Shown: positions 1 through 8,327 of the stretch, piece after piece
Numbering within the stretch: the stretch's first letter is position 1
Layout of the letters: each line of letters begins with the position of its first letter
Origin: Paenarthrobacter sp. A20
GTDB lineage: Bacteria > Actinomycetota > Actinomycetes > Actinomycetales > Micrococcaceae
Length of the DNA: 64,000 bases
Direction of reading: 5' to 3'
Assembly: GCF_024168825.1 (NCBI RefSeq)
Contig: NZ_JALJWH010000001.1
Coordinates: 1,426,001-1,490,000 of the forward strand
Program-made: the position numbers and the translations under genes
Notes under the pieces: model-generated
The model's input: the letters and a program-made list of their open reading frames with translations, nothing else
The model's database searches: none
Told to the model about the DNA's origin: nothing

Positions 1-347
1 CGATGCCCGGGCCTGACGCGGATGCACCAGACCGACCACACCTCGGCGTCGTCAACGTGGGGGATCTTCCGGTTCTTCGCGAAAGTGGTGTCCGCGCGGG
101 GGTGGACAGCTGCCCACCCCACCACTTCGTCGCCGTCGTACGCCAAAACGCCGGGAGGAGGGTCCTCGGCCACCAGCTTCTTCACGAACTTTCCACGGTC
201 CTGCCTCTGGAGTTCTTGGTTGAGTTTGGAGGGGATCCTGTAACTCAGGCACCAACACACATTGGAGTCGGGGCTCTTGGGCCCAACAAGGGCTTTCACG
301 TCATCGAACACCGTCGCGGGCCGCACTTCGATTGCCATGGCGCCCAT
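1..347 (-). CDS. GNAT-family N-acetyltransferase, truncated by window edge
   Basis: The 115 visible residues are the N-terminal half of a GCN5-related acetyltransferase. These enzymes move an acetyl group from acetyl-CoA to an amine. Seen: a CWCLSYRIPSKLN stretch, a VLAYDGDEVVGWAAVHPR strand pair typical of the GNAT core, and a VWSVWCIRVRPGH segment leading towards the acetyl-CoA loop, which is cut off at base 1. The first in-frame ATG is at 347 and a second is at 338; neither has a clear ribosome site. Substrate unknown. Confidence 0.7.
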   Translation of the reverse strand, partial: MGAMAIEVRPATVFDDVKALVGPKSPDSNVCWCLSYRIPSKLNQELQRQDRGKFVKKLVAEDPPPGVLAYDGDEVVGWAAVHPRADTTFAKNRKIPHVDDAEVWSVWCIRVRPGH

Positions 348-545
348 CTTGTCATTGGGTTGAGCCCCTCAGCTAGACTTGCGGACGTGATGACCGGATC
401 GGGCTTCTGCCCTGCACGGATCGGCTACCCGGCCGACCTCTGACGCGCTGCGGCGCCCACCGTGGTGTTGCCCCGCGGGCGCCTCCTTGTGGATCGATGA
501 ACCCTTCAGCCCATCGACATAACCCCGCATACAAAGGAGTTCCGC

Positions 546-920
546 ATGCCCGCGTTGTTCAACCACACCATCATCGCGTCCCTCGACCGCACGGCGTCAG
601 CCGAGTTCTATCGTTCCATCCTTGAAGCTGAGGAAGCCCCAGGCTGGGGGCCCTTCACCAACCTCACGCTGGACGGCGGGGTGATGCTGCAATTCGCCGA
701 GCCGCCGGTCGAGATCCAGATGCAGCACTACGCATTCCTGGTTGATGACCAGCACTTCGACCGCGCCTATGAGCGTCTGGTGAGTGCCGGCGTCGAACAT
801 TGGGCGGATCCGCAGATGACCCGCCCGGGCGAGACAAACACCGAACACGGCGGCCGCGGCGTGTATTTCAAAGACCCCGCCGGTCACGCGCTGGAGCTGA
901 TCACCAAGCCGTACTTCTAA
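546..920 (+). CDS. VOC-family (glyoxalase/bleomycin-resistance-like) protein
   Basis: A 124-residue single-domain protein with the paired beta-alpha-beta-beta-beta fold of the vicinal oxygen chelate superfamily. Likely metal ligands are His7 at the start of module 1, His61 at the start of module 2, and Glu117 near the C terminus in the usual GHALELI ending. The start has a strong ribosome site (AAAGGAG at 534-540). Members include lyases, dioxygenases and drug-binding resistance proteins; nothing nearby tells them apart. It is a single-gene unit between the GNAT gene and the FAS1 lipoprotein. Confidence 0.8.
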   Translation: MPALFNHTIIASLDRTASAEFYRSILEAEEAPGWGPFTNLTLDGGVMLQFAEPPVEIQMQHYAFLVDDQHFDRAYERLVSAGVEHWADPQMTRPGETNTEHGGRGVYFKDPAGHALELITKPYF

Positions 921-994
921 AGGCGGAGCGGCGGCTGTCGAGGGGCCGCGGTGGGGTGGGTATCGCTGGTTTAAAAAACTTTTTCAATCCGGAC

Positions 995-1022
995 CCATCC
1001 ACCCCGTCCCATCCTCCGAATA
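995..1022 (+). promoter_or_regulatory. Possible SigK-type ECF sigma promoter of the FAS1 gene
   Basis: CCATCC (995-1000) is followed after 15 bases by CCGAATA (1016-1022), about 105 bases before the FAS1 start. From memory, mycobacterial SigK promoters, which drive the FAS1 proteins MPT70/MPT83, have CCATCC at -35 and a CCGAAT-type -10. The match is suggestive rather than proven. A second CCATCC lies at 1009-1014. Confidence 0.4.
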
Positions 1023-1126
1023 GCTGGTGAGACACAAACCGCCGGTGTAGCAAAAGCCGCACCTGCAGCCCGTGTCCCACCACCCGATGGATCCAACGCC
1101 CTGGTTCCAAAAACAAGGAGAATGAC

Positions 1127-1813
1127 ATGTTGTCCACAAAGCGCCCCGCCCTCGCCTTCGTTGGCCTCACTGCAGCCGCCCTTCTCGGACTCACTGCCTG
1201 TGGTGGTTCGAGCACACCTTCATCCTCGTCGGCAGCTCCGTCCTCCGCGCCGGAGTCGTCGTCGGCCATGCCGTCTGCTTCGCCGTCGGCCTCCATGAGC
1301 AGCGCCGCCATGGATCCGGCCGCTAACCTTGTGGGCCCCGGCTGCGCCGGTTACGCCGCACAGGTTCCGGACGGTGCCGGTTCGGTCATGGGCATGGCCC
1401 AGGACCCGGTAGCCGTAGCAGCATCGAACAACCCGCTGCTCAAGACCCTGACCGCCGCTGTGTCAGGCAAGCTCAACCCCAAGGTGGACCTGGTTTCCAC
1501 CCTGAACGGCAGCGAATTCACGGTGTTCGCACCGGTTGACGATGCCTTCGCCAAGATCGACCCCGCAACAATCGAGACGCTCAAGACGGACGATGCCCTG
1601 CTGAGCAAGATTCTCACCTACCACGTAGTCCCCGGTCAGCTGACCCCGGACCAGATCGTCGGCACCCACAAGACTGTCCAGGGTGGCGAAGTGACGGTTG
1701 CCGGCACCAAGGATGCCCTCACGGTTGACGGCGGAGCCAACGTGATCTGCGGTGGCGTCCAGACTGCCAACGCGACGGTTTACCTGATCGACTCGGTGCT
1801 GATGCCCAAATAA
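1127..1813 (+). CDS. Fasciclin (FAS1) domain lipoprotein
   Basis: A 228-residue exported lipoprotein. Seen: a basic N terminus, a hydrophobic segment and an LTAC lipobox with Cys25 as the lipidation site. A Ser/Pro/Ala-rich linker follows (about 30-65), then one FAS1 domain (about 90-228) with the recognisable [11 protein letters not shown] and YHVVPG motifs. The family mediates surface adhesion, as in mycobacterial MPT70/MPT83. GGAG just upstream supports the ATG. A strong hairpin terminator follows. No anti-sigma gene is adjacent. Confidence 0.88.
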   Translation: MLSTKRPALAFVGLTAAALLGLTACGGSSTPSSSSAAPSSAPESSSAMPSASPSASMSSAAMDPAANLVGPGCAGYAAQVPDGAGSVMGMAQDPVAVAASNNPLLKTLTAAVSGKLNPKVDLVSTLNGSEFTVFAPVDDAFAKIDPATIETLKTDDALLSKILTYHVVPGQLTPDQIVGTHKTVQGGEVTVAGTKDALTVDGGANVICGGVQTANATVYLIDSVLMPK

Positions 1814-1853
1814 GCCTTAGGGTTTTGGCAGTAGCAACAACAAAGCAGTAGCA

Positions 1854-1894
1854 ACAACAAAGCAGGCGCCGGGATCCGGCGCCTGCTTTGTTGT
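1854..1894. terminator. Bidirectional terminator with duplicated left arm
   Basis: A 19-bp perfect stem (arms 1854-1872 and 1876-1894) with a 3-base loop. It lies between the convergent FAS1 gene and the small minus-strand gene, and AACAACAAA/TTTGTTGT flanks act as U-tracts in both directions. The 17-base unit GCAGTAGCAACAACAAA is tandemly duplicated at 1828-1844 and 1845-1861, so part of the left arm exists twice. Confidence 0.85.
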
Positions 1895-1917
1895 GTTGCG
1901 GAGTGTTGTGGTGAGGC

Positions 1918-2112
1918 CTAGCGGCCGAAGTCACTGTCGACGTACGAGCCGGCCCTGTTGTGTTCCGATCCACACGGGCAGTGGTCAACCTCAATCCGGA
2001 CTGTCATTGGCTTGGATAAGTCCAAGGTGAGGCTCACATCCTCGCTGGCTCGGGCATTGCGACTTGCCTGGGTGTTGAGGCGGAGGGTGCCTGGGGCAGA
2101 CGTGTTGGGCAT
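1918..2112 (-). CDS. Small hypothetical protein (64 aa)
   Basis: Not recognised. It is a soluble, beta-rich-looking 64-residue protein with a central SLTLDLSKPMTVRIEVDH stretch followed by a CPCGSEHNRAG motif that could bind a metal or form a disulfide. Coding is supported by a good ribosome site (AGGAAGG about 7 bases before the ATG), the shared bidirectional terminator downstream, and no competing frame. It lies 45 bases downstream of the BCCT transporter gene on the same strand and could be co-transcribed with it. Confidence 0.6.
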   Translation of the reverse strand: MPNTSAPGTLRLNTQASRNARASEDVSLTLDLSKPMTVRIEVDHCPCGSEHNRAGSYVDSDFGR

Positions 2113-2157
2113 GGTGGACCTTCCTGATGCGTGAATGGGTGTTGGCCGGAAACCGGG

Positions 2158-4179
2158 TTACTTGGTGTCTGGGTCCTGAGGTGGTTTGCCAACCAGGGGG
2201 ATGGTTCCCGTCGGTGTTCCCCCGGCGCAATCGGATTCCGTGCACTTTTCGGCGCAATCGTGCCTGGTGACGAGGTCGAACTGAACGCCGCCGTGTTGTT
2301 CCACCCCGGTCCGGATGGCTCGTTCCACCACCGAGGTGGCCAGGCGTTTATGCAATTGCAGGGGATCGCGGCGAAGGTCCTTGACCAAGGCGAAACAGAG
2401 CAGCAGCATGACGATCACAAAAGGCAGGGCAGCCACAATGGTCACTCTTTGCAGCCCGGACAACGCTTCCGAGGGTTTATCGCCGCCTGCAAGCAGCATG
2501 ACCGCTGCCACTGCACCGGTGAGGCTTCCCCAGAAGATCACGACTCCTCGACGCGGGTGCTCAGCACCATTGGAGCTGAGGGATCCCATCACGATGGAAG
2601 CCGCGTCGGCACCGGTGACGAAGAAGATCGCCACCAGGACCATGGCCAGGACAATGACGGCTGCGGTCAGCCAGCCGGGCATGCCCAGGTTCTTTACCAA
2701 GTCGAAGAGGGCGCCGTCGAAGTTGATGGAGGGGGCGCCGTCCACCATGGTCACCAGCCCGGGAGTTCCGGCCTTGTCCGCCTCCTGCTGAACGTGGAAG
2801 GCGGCACCGCCGAAGATCCCGAACCAGATCACGCTGACTACGCTCGGCACCAGCAGCACGCCGGTGACGAACTGGCGGATGGTGCGTCCACGGCTGATGC
2901 GGGCGATGAACATTCCCACGAAGGGCGTCCAGGAGATCCACCAGGCCCAGTAGAAGATGGTCCAGCTGGTCATCCAGCTGCGCAGGGAGTCATCTCCCAC
3001 GGCCTCGGTGCGGGAGGACATTTCAGCCAAATCCCGGGCGTAGTCACCCACGGCGGAGGGGATCAGGTTGAGGATGAACAGTGTCGGCCCGGCCACGAAC
3101 ACAATGAGAGCGAGGACAACGGCCAGGACCATGTTGATGTTGGACAGCCACTGGATGCCGCGGCTGATGCCTGAAACGGCTGATGCCACGAAGCAGAAGG
3201 TCAGGATCGCGACGATGACCACCAGCACGGGAGTGCCGATCTCGCCCAGCCAGCCGTTGGACGTCATGCCGCTACCGATCTGGAGGGCACCGAGGCCCAG
3301 CGAGGCGGCAGTTCCGAAAAGCGTGGCGAAGATGGCCAGGATGTTGATGAACTTGCCGAGCGGCCCTTCCACCATGCGGATGCCAAAGAGCGAGGTGAAG
3401 GCCGCGGAAACCAGTTGCTTGCGGCCCAGACGGTAGGTGCCGTAAGCCATGGCGATGCCGACTACTGCGTACATGGCCCAAGGGTGCAGGGTCCAGTGGA
3501 AGATGGAGGTGGCCATGGCAGTCTGGATGGCTGCCGGTGTGCGGCCGTCCACTGTTCCTGGTGGTGGCGAGATGTAGTGGTACAGCGGTTCAGCCACGCC
3601 ATAGAACATGAGCCCGATGCCCATGCCGGCGGCGAACATCATGGCCACCCAGGAGATGGTGCGGAATTCGGGCTTCTCGCCGTCCTTGCCCAGCGGGATG
3701 TTGCCGAATTTTCCGAGTGCGAGCCAGAGGACGAAGATCACGAACAACGAGGCGAGGACCATGAAGAGCCAGCCCGTGTATTCCATGACCCAGTTGAGGG
3801 CACCTTTCGAAGTTTCAGAAAGGCTGTCCCTTCCAACAAAGCCCCAGACCACGAAGGCGACGGCGATGGCGCCCGTGATCCCGAAGGTGACTTTGTCGAG
3901 GGTAAGTTTGCGGTTCCGGCGGGCCGAAACGGCCTGCTCGGTCTTGGCATGGCGCAGCTCTTCCATGATCTGTTCGTGTTCTACAGAATCGGAGAGGGGC
4001 TCTGCGCCTCCGTCCTCAGCGTTGAGGGCGGCCAAGTTGGTGTCGTCGGGGGAGACGCTGATGACTGCTTCAGGGTTCTCCGCGTGGGCGGGGCTGGCTG
4101 CGGCCGGGGTACCTGCCACGTGATCATTGGCAGGTAATTCGTCGGGTGTTAGCGGTTTTGTGTCACTGTTTATAGCCAT
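2158..4179 (-). CDS. BCCT-family choline/glycine betaine transporter
   Basis: A 673-residue secondary transporter with 12 predicted membrane helices, which imports quaternary ammonium compounds with sodium or protons. Seen: the MFAAGMGIGLMFYGVAEP helix and the Trp-rich FYWAWWISWTPFVGMF segment that forms the aromatic betaine-binding box in BetP-like carriers. About 90 soluble residues precede helix 1 and about 70 polar residues follow helix 12; such tails act in osmosensing in BetP. ATG 4179 is preferred over 4206 because AAAGGA sits 7 bases before it. Its place at the head of a betaine-degradation region suggests uptake for catabolism. Confidence 0.9.
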   Translation of the reverse strand: MAINSDTKPLTPDELPANDHVAGTPAAASPAHAENPEAVISVSPDDTNLAALNAEDGGAEPLSDSVEHEQIMEELRHAKTEQAVSARRNRKLTLDKVTFGITGAIAVAFVVWGFVGRDSLSETSKGALNWVMEYTGWLFMVLASLFVIFVLWLALGKFGNIPLGKDGEKPEFRTISWVAMMFAAGMGIGLMFYGVAEPLYHYISPPPGTVDGRTPAAIQTAMATSIFHWTLHPWAMYAVVGIAMAYGTYRLGRKQLVSAAFTSLFGIRMVEGPLGKFINILAIFATLFGTAASLGLGALQIGSGMTSNGWLGEIGTPVLVVIVAILTFCFVASAVSGISRGIQWLSNINMVLAVVLALIVFVAGPTLFILNLIPSAVGDYARDLAEMSSRTEAVGDDSLRSWMTSWTIFYWAWWISWTPFVGMFIARISRGRTIRQFVTGVLLVPSVVSVIWFGIFGGAAFHVQQEADKAGTPGLVTMVDGAPSINFDGALFDLVKNLGMPGWLTAAVIVLAMVLVAIFFVTGADAASIVMGSLSSNGAEHPRRGVVIFWGSLTGAVAAVMLLAGGDKPSEALSGLQRVTIVAALPFVIVMLLLCFALVKDLRRDPLQLHKRLATSVVERAIRTGVEQHGGVQFDLVTRHDCAEKCTESDCAGGTPTGTIPLVGKPPQDPDTK

Positions 4180-4490
4180 GAGCGGGTCCTTTGCTCGGCG
4201 TGTCATGAGCCTGCATTTCTACGAGGCCTTGGTGAATGGACTGGTGGGAAGGTTGGGTCTTCCTCCGATCCGATGGTCATGGCGGGCCGTGGCGCCTCCC
4301 CGAGTGCGCGGTCACGGAGCGGGCAGGCGATAGCGATGATGCACCTCTTCTGGTTCGTGGGGCGGGGGCGGTTGAATCGTCCTTCCGCGCTCCGAAAGCG
4401 TGTTCCGCAGGAATCAACAACATCCGCACTATGCAACAGAGTGCTCTCCGTCACATCCAAAGTCAAGGGATTTTCACTCTTTAACGGCAG

Positions 4491-4504
4491 ATTGATATAT
4501 CAAT
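4491..4504. promoter_or_regulatory. Palindrome ATTGATATATCAAT (candidate GntR operator)
   Basis: A perfect 14-bp palindrome in the intergenic region before the BCCT transporter. Its core TGATATATCA is the fully symmetric form of the elements found before purU (TGATATATTAG) and pdxS (CTAATATATCA), so it may bind the same GntR protein encoded at 15753. Confidence 0.45.
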
Positions 4505-4515
4505 TGGCTGGAAGC

Positions 4516-4530
4516 ATACGCGTTGCGTAT
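4516..4530. promoter_or_regulatory. Inverted repeat ATACGC-N3-GCGTAT (candidate IclR operator)
   Basis: A perfect 6-bp inverted repeat with a 3-base spacer, 11 bases from the neighbouring AT palindrome. It lies between the IclR-family gene and the BCCT transporter, a usual place for the target of an IclR regulator. Assignment to that regulator is inference. Confidence 0.4.
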
Positions 4531-4632
4531 CATGGATGACGTTGCAAATAGCGCGTCACCTTGGGGTGCTTGGAGCAGCGGGCGTTATGCCGGCGAACGC
4601 CATCCCGGAGTGTTGGCCGATGCGTGGTCGCG

Positions 4633-5439
4633 CTAGCGGCGCCTGTAGCCCATTCGGTCGCTGATGGTCAGCCCGGCCTCGCGGAGACCGTCAATGAGTC
4701 CTGGCTGGTCCTCGGGTGAGAAGCGGAACGCGGGGCCGGAAATGCTCACCGCGGCAATGACGCTTCCCGCGTGGTTGTAGATGGGCACGGCAACGGCCGT
4801 GAGGCCGATTTCGAACTCTTCGTGCACTGTGGCATACCCTCTGCGGGCCACGTCCAGCAGCTGCTTTTCCAGCTCTCCACGGTTCGTCACGGTGCGGGGC
4901 GTACGCGCGGGCAGGCCCACCGTTTTGAGGACCTGGCTTCTCTCGTCGGCCGTCAGTGCAGCAAGAAGAACCTTGCCGCTGGACGTGGCGTGCAGGGGTG
5001 TCAGGCTGCCGACCCAGTCGTAGGTGGCAAGCGTCGACGGTCCCATCGCCTGGTCCACGTTTACCGCGTAGTTCGACCTCAGCACGGCCAGGTTGACGGT
5101 CTCCTTGTATTCGGCCGCCAGCGCCTCCAGGACTCCGCGTGCCTCATGCACCACACTGAGCCGGCCGGGGATGGAAGAGGCCAGGCGGAGGATCCCAAAG
5201 CCCAGCTGGTACTTGCCGCGTTCACTGTTCTGCCGGACGATGTCGCGGTTGACCAAGGAGCCCACCAGCCTGGACACGGTGGATTTATGGACGCCCATTT
5301 CTTCGGCGATTTCACTGACTCCGGCATCACCTTGGCGAGCCAGGATTTCCAGGATCTGGAGCGCGCGGTCCACAGATTGGACGCCGCCGCCTTGGGCGTC
5401 TGCGTCCTTGTCGATGTCCGGGTTGTTGCGTGCGGCCAT
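4633..5439 (-). CDS. IclR-family transcriptional regulator
   Basis: 268 residues. A winged helix-turn-helix spans about 20-80 (VQSVDRALQILEILA, then VSEIAEEMGVHKSTVSRLV). The IclR effector domain follows, with the FEIGLTAVAVPIY and VIAAVSISGP strands typical of the ligand pocket. These proteins bind DNA as dimers or tetramers and usually sense small acids. It lies upstream of the BCCT transporter on the same strand, so that gene is the likely target, though the effector cannot be read from sequence. Confidence 0.88.
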   Translation of the reverse strand: MAARNNPDIDKDADAQGGGVQSVDRALQILEILARQGDAGVSEIAEEMGVHKSTVSRLVGSLVNRDIVRQNSERGKYQLGFGILRLASSIPGRLSVVHEARGVLEALAAEYKETVNLAVLRSNYAVNVDQAMGPSTLATYDWVGSLTPLHATSSGKVLLAALTADERSQVLKTVGLPARTPRTVTNRGELEKQLLDVARRGYATVHEEFEIGLTAVAVPIYNHAGSVIAAVSISGPAFRFSPEDQPGLIDGLREAGLTISDRMGYRRR

Positions 5440-5583
5440 GGTGCCTCGTGTCGTTGTCCAGGCAGGCCGCCCCGGGCTGATCGCTCTGTCCGGCCTGCAC
5501 CCCTAGTCTGTCCTCATCCTAGACGGAGTTTTGCACGGACCCTTTCACACCGAGGGAACCCGCGATGGTCAACGGACCGCTGG

Positions 5584-6828
5584 TCAGCGGGGCTGCTGGA
5601 GGTCTGTCCACGGCAACGGCAGGACGGGTACTGGAGAGCCGGCTGCCACGCCCTCCGGAGGGACAGCCATGTATGCGTCCGCCCATGAAAGCCCACGCAT
5701 CATCCCGGGCCCAGTGTGGGAGGCGGGGAACACGAGGCCGTGGATCAGGGTGCACGGTATGAGACGGGTGCTTCCGGGGGCGGGGTCAAGGTCCGCCCCG
5801 GAGACCATCTGCGCGGCCGGTTGGAAGGAACGGCTGCCCAAAGCGGCGAAGAGGGGTTCACCGAGGGTCATCAGGGCCATCATGGCGGCCAGCGGGTTTC
5901 CCGGTAATCCGATGACGAAACGGCCATCAGGAAGTTCCGCCAACACTGCCGGATGGCCCGGCCGCATGGCAATCCCGTCCAGGATGAGGCGCCCACCGAG
6001 TGCCGCAACGGCGTCGCGGAAGTGGTCTGTCCCCGATTTCCCGGTTCCGCCGGTAGTAATGGTCACGTCCGGCCGCGGTCCATCAGGGGCGCAGCCCAGG
6101 GCTGAAAGCCACTCTTCGTACGAATCGCCAATCCTGAGCTGGCCCCCGGGCGTCCCACCCAATTGCGAAATGACGGCATCGAGCTGCGGCCCGAATGCGT
6201 CGCGGACCCGTCCCGGCACAGGCTCACCTGAGGTCACCACCTCCGATCCGGTAAGTACGACGGCGACCCTCGGCTTGCGCTGTACCGGCAGGTGATCGTG
6301 TCCAGCCACAGCGGCGAGGGCAATGTGGGCTGGATTGAGGACCGTTCCTGCGGGTATGAGGACTTCACCCGCGGAGGCTTCTTCACCAGCGGGACGGATG
6401 TGCCGACCAGGGGCAGCTTCGCCCGGCTTCGTGTCGTGCCTGACTGAGAGGTGCGCGTCCCCGCAGGCCTCTCCACTCTCCTTGCGGAGTACCGCAGTGG
6501 CACCGGATGGAATCAAGCCGCCGGTGGCAATAACACTGGCTTCACCGACGGCGAGCGTCCGGCCTGACTCTGTGACGATCCACGGACCGCTGCCATTGAC
6601 GGCCCAGCCGTCCATGGCCGATGACGCGTAATGGGGCAGGTCCTGGTGGGCAGTGACGGGGCTGGTCAACGTGCGCCCGATCGCTTCGCCGAGGGCGACG
6701 TTCGACGACGGAAGCGGGCCGGCCCAGTCGTAGGCCAGCTGCCGGGCTTCGGCCCAAGCCAGGGCATGCCTTCGTTCATCCGCAACCAGGGGACTGGGAG
6801 CGTCGGTAAAGATTGCTTGTGCGAGCAT
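5584..6828 (-). CDS. moeA: Molybdopterin molybdenumtransferase MoeA
   Basis: 414 residues. It inserts molybdate into adenylated molybdopterin, the last common step of Moco synthesis. Seen: the N-terminal YASSAMDGWAV motif, the central molybdopterin-binding domain with TITTGGTGKSGTDHF (the usual TGG(V/T)S signature, slightly divergent) and the LPGNPLAAMMAL motif, then a C-terminal beta domain. The start at 6828 has an upstream AGGGG; an in-frame ATG at 6897 lies inside the preceding hairpin and is less likely. It closes the run of one-carbon genes that includes a Moco-dependent oxidoreductase, so a dedicated cofactor role is plausible. Confidence 0.9.
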   Translation of the reverse strand: MLAQAIFTDAPSPLVADERRHALAWAEARQLAYDWAGPLPSSNVALGEAIGRTLTSPVTAHQDLPHYASSAMDGWAVNGSGPWIVTESGRTLAVGEASVIATGGLIPSGATAVLRKESGEACGDAHLSVRHDTKPGEAAPGRHIRPAGEEASAGEVLIPAGTVLNPAHIALAAVAGHDHLPVQRKPRVAVVLTGSEVVTSGEPVPGRVRDAFGPQLDAVISQLGGTPGGQLRIGDSYEEWLSALGCAPDGPRPDVTITTGGTGKSGTDHFRDAVAALGGRLILDGIAMRPGHPAVLAELPDGRFVIGLPGNPLAAMMALMTLGEPLFAALGSRSFQPAAQMVSGADLDPAPGSTRLIPCTLIHGLVFPASHTGPGMMRGLSWADAYMAVPPEGVAAGSPVPVLPLPWTDLQQPR

Positions 6829-6866
6829 GGATGCCCCTGCCTGATGTGGTGGTGCTGATAAGAGCA

Positions 6867-6921
6867 GATACCGGGGACTGCACGGCCTTCCCGTCATGCT
6901 TGCCGCGCAGTCCCCGGTATC
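6867..6921 (-). terminator. 15-bp inverted repeat between fdhA and moeA
   Basis: Arms 6867-6881 and 6907-6921 are exact reverse complements (GATACCGGGGACTGC) around a 25-base loop, 28 bases past the fdhA stop. It is probably a transcript-end or RNA-stabilising hairpin for fdhA. There is no clear U-tract, so partial read-through into moeA is possible. Confidence 0.55.
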
Positions 6922-6948
6922 CGTTGGTGCGTACTGAATTTGTTCGTA

Positions 6949-8166
6949 CTACGCCTTCACGTAGCCGTTGGGGTTCAGCACGAACTTTGTTGCCGCTCCG
7001 GCGTCGAATTCGGCGTAGCCTCGGGGAGCGTCCTCGAGCGGGATCGCTTGGGCGTTGACTGCCTTGGCGATCTGGACCTTGTCATGCAGGATGGCCATCA
7101 TCAACTGACGGTTGTACTTCATGACCGGGCACTGGCCAGTGGTGAAGGACAAGGACTTGGCCCAGCCGGTACCAAGGGACAGCGAGAGGGAGCCGTGCTT
7201 GGCGGCGTCGTCGATTCCACCCGGGTCGCCGGTGACGTAGAGCCCCGGGATACCCAGGGATCCGCCGGCGGCAGTGATGTCCATGAGGGAGTTCAATACA
7301 GTGGCCGGAGCCTCATGTGAGGCATCCTTGCCGTGACCGCGGGCTTCGAAGCCAACTGCGTCCACGCCGCAATCCACTTCCGGAACGCCAAGGATCTGTG
7401 CGATCTGTTCCTTGGGATCGCCGTTGGACACGTTGACGGTTTCGCAGCCGAAGGAGCGCGCCTGCGCCAGCCGGTCCTCGTTCATGTCGCCCACAATCAC
7501 GACGGCGGCGCCCAGCAGTTGCGCGCCCACGGCGGCAGCAAGGCCCACGGGCCCGGCACCTGCGACGTAAACCGTGGATCCGACGCCCACGCCGGCGGTG
7601 ACGGCGCCGTGGAAGCCGGTGGGGAAGATGTCCGAGAGCATGGTCAAGTCCATGATCTTTTCCAGTGCCTGATCGCGGTCCGGGAAACGCAGAAGGTTCC
7701 AGTCGGCGTAGGGAACCAGCACAAACTCGGCCTGTCCGCCCACCCAGCCTCCCATGTCCACGTAGCCGTAGGCGCTGCCCGGGCGGTCAGGGTTGACGTT
7801 GAGGCAGATGCCGGTCTTTTGCTCCTTGCAGTTGCGGCAGCGGCCACAGGAGATGTTGAACGGTACCGAGACGATGTCGCCCACCTTGATGAACTCGACG
7901 TCGGGGCCAACCTCCACCACTTCGCCGGTGATTTCGTGGCCGAGGACCAGGTCCTGCGGAGCTGTGGTGCGGCCCCGGACCATGTGCTGGTCCGAACCGC
8001 AGATGTTGGTGGTTACCGTCCGGAGGATCGCGCCATGCGGCACCTTCCGCCCGACGTTTGCCGGGTTGACGCCCGGTCCGTCCTTGAGCTCAAACGTTGG
8101 GTAGTCAGTGTCGATGATTTCAACGACACCGGGTTCCTTGTAGGCGACTGCTCTGTTTCCTGACAT
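6949..8166 (-). CDS. fdhA: Glutathione-independent formaldehyde dehydrogenase
   Basis: 405 residues; zinc-dependent medium-chain dehydrogenase that oxidises formaldehyde to formate with tightly bound NAD. Catalytic zinc ligands Cys56, His77 and Asp179 are present, and so are the structural zinc cysteines 107, 110, 113 and 121. Each is offset by ten from the Pseudomonas putida enzyme as I recall it. The Rossmann motif GAGPVGLAAA follows. ATG 8166 is chosen because AGGGAG lies five bases upstream; the GTG at 8172 would overlap that site. It detoxifies formaldehyde released by the betaine monooxygenase. Confidence 0.93.
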   Translation of the reverse strand: MSGNRAVAYKEPGVVEIIDTDYPTFELKDGPGVNPANVGRKVPHGAILRTVTTNICGSDQHMVRGRTTAPQDLVLGHEITGEVVEVGPDVEFIKVGDIVSVPFNISCGRCRNCKEQKTGICLNVNPDRPGSAYGYVDMGGWVGGQAEFVLVPYADWNLLRFPDRDQALEKIMDLTMLSDIFPTGFHGAVTAGVGVGSTVYVAGAGPVGLAAAVGAQLLGAAVVIVGDMNEDRLAQARSFGCETVNVSNGDPKEQIAQILGVPEVDCGVDAVGFEARGHGKDASHEAPATVLNSLMDITAAGGSLGIPGLYVTGDPGGIDDAAKHGSLSLSLGTGWAKSLSFTTGQCPVMKYNRQLMMAILHDKVQIAKAVNAQAIPLEDAPRGYAEFDAGAATKFVLNPNGYVKA

Positions 8167-8222
8167 GGTCACTCCCTATTCTTTGGCTGTTGCTGCAAAG
8201 TGCTGCCCAATGATCCGAAAGC

Positions 8223-8271
8223 GGTGCTTCGATGAGGAAATACCTCCCCAGGTTTCAGGCACCGAAGCACC
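8223..8271. promoter_or_regulatory. Spaced inverted repeat upstream of fdhA
   Basis: GGTGCTTCG (8223-8231) and its exact complement CGAAGCACC (8263-8271) face each other across 31 bases in the fdhF-fdhA gap. Half-site centres are 40 bp apart, about four helical turns, as expected for a looped or tandem regulator site. A leader-RNA stem is the alternative. Confidence 0.4.
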
Positions 8272-8327
8272 ATTCACGGACCATTGGACACGTGGAAAAT
8301 TAGACGGGTGGGAATCTTGTTATGGAT

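Larger units (their letters stand above)
4180..4632. other. 453-base intergenic region upstream of the BCCT gene
   Basis: No convincing gene. It holds two close palindromes, listed separately at 4491-4504 and 4516-4530, roughly 310 and 340 bases upstream of the BCCT start. A TTGACT hexamer on the minus strand near 4455-4475 may be part of a promoter, but no well-spaced -10 box is obvious. Confidence 0.5.

Noticed and set aside
3..443. Plus-strand frame across the left window edge
   Set aside because: The minus strand here gives a recognisable GNAT protein; the plus frame has no family features.
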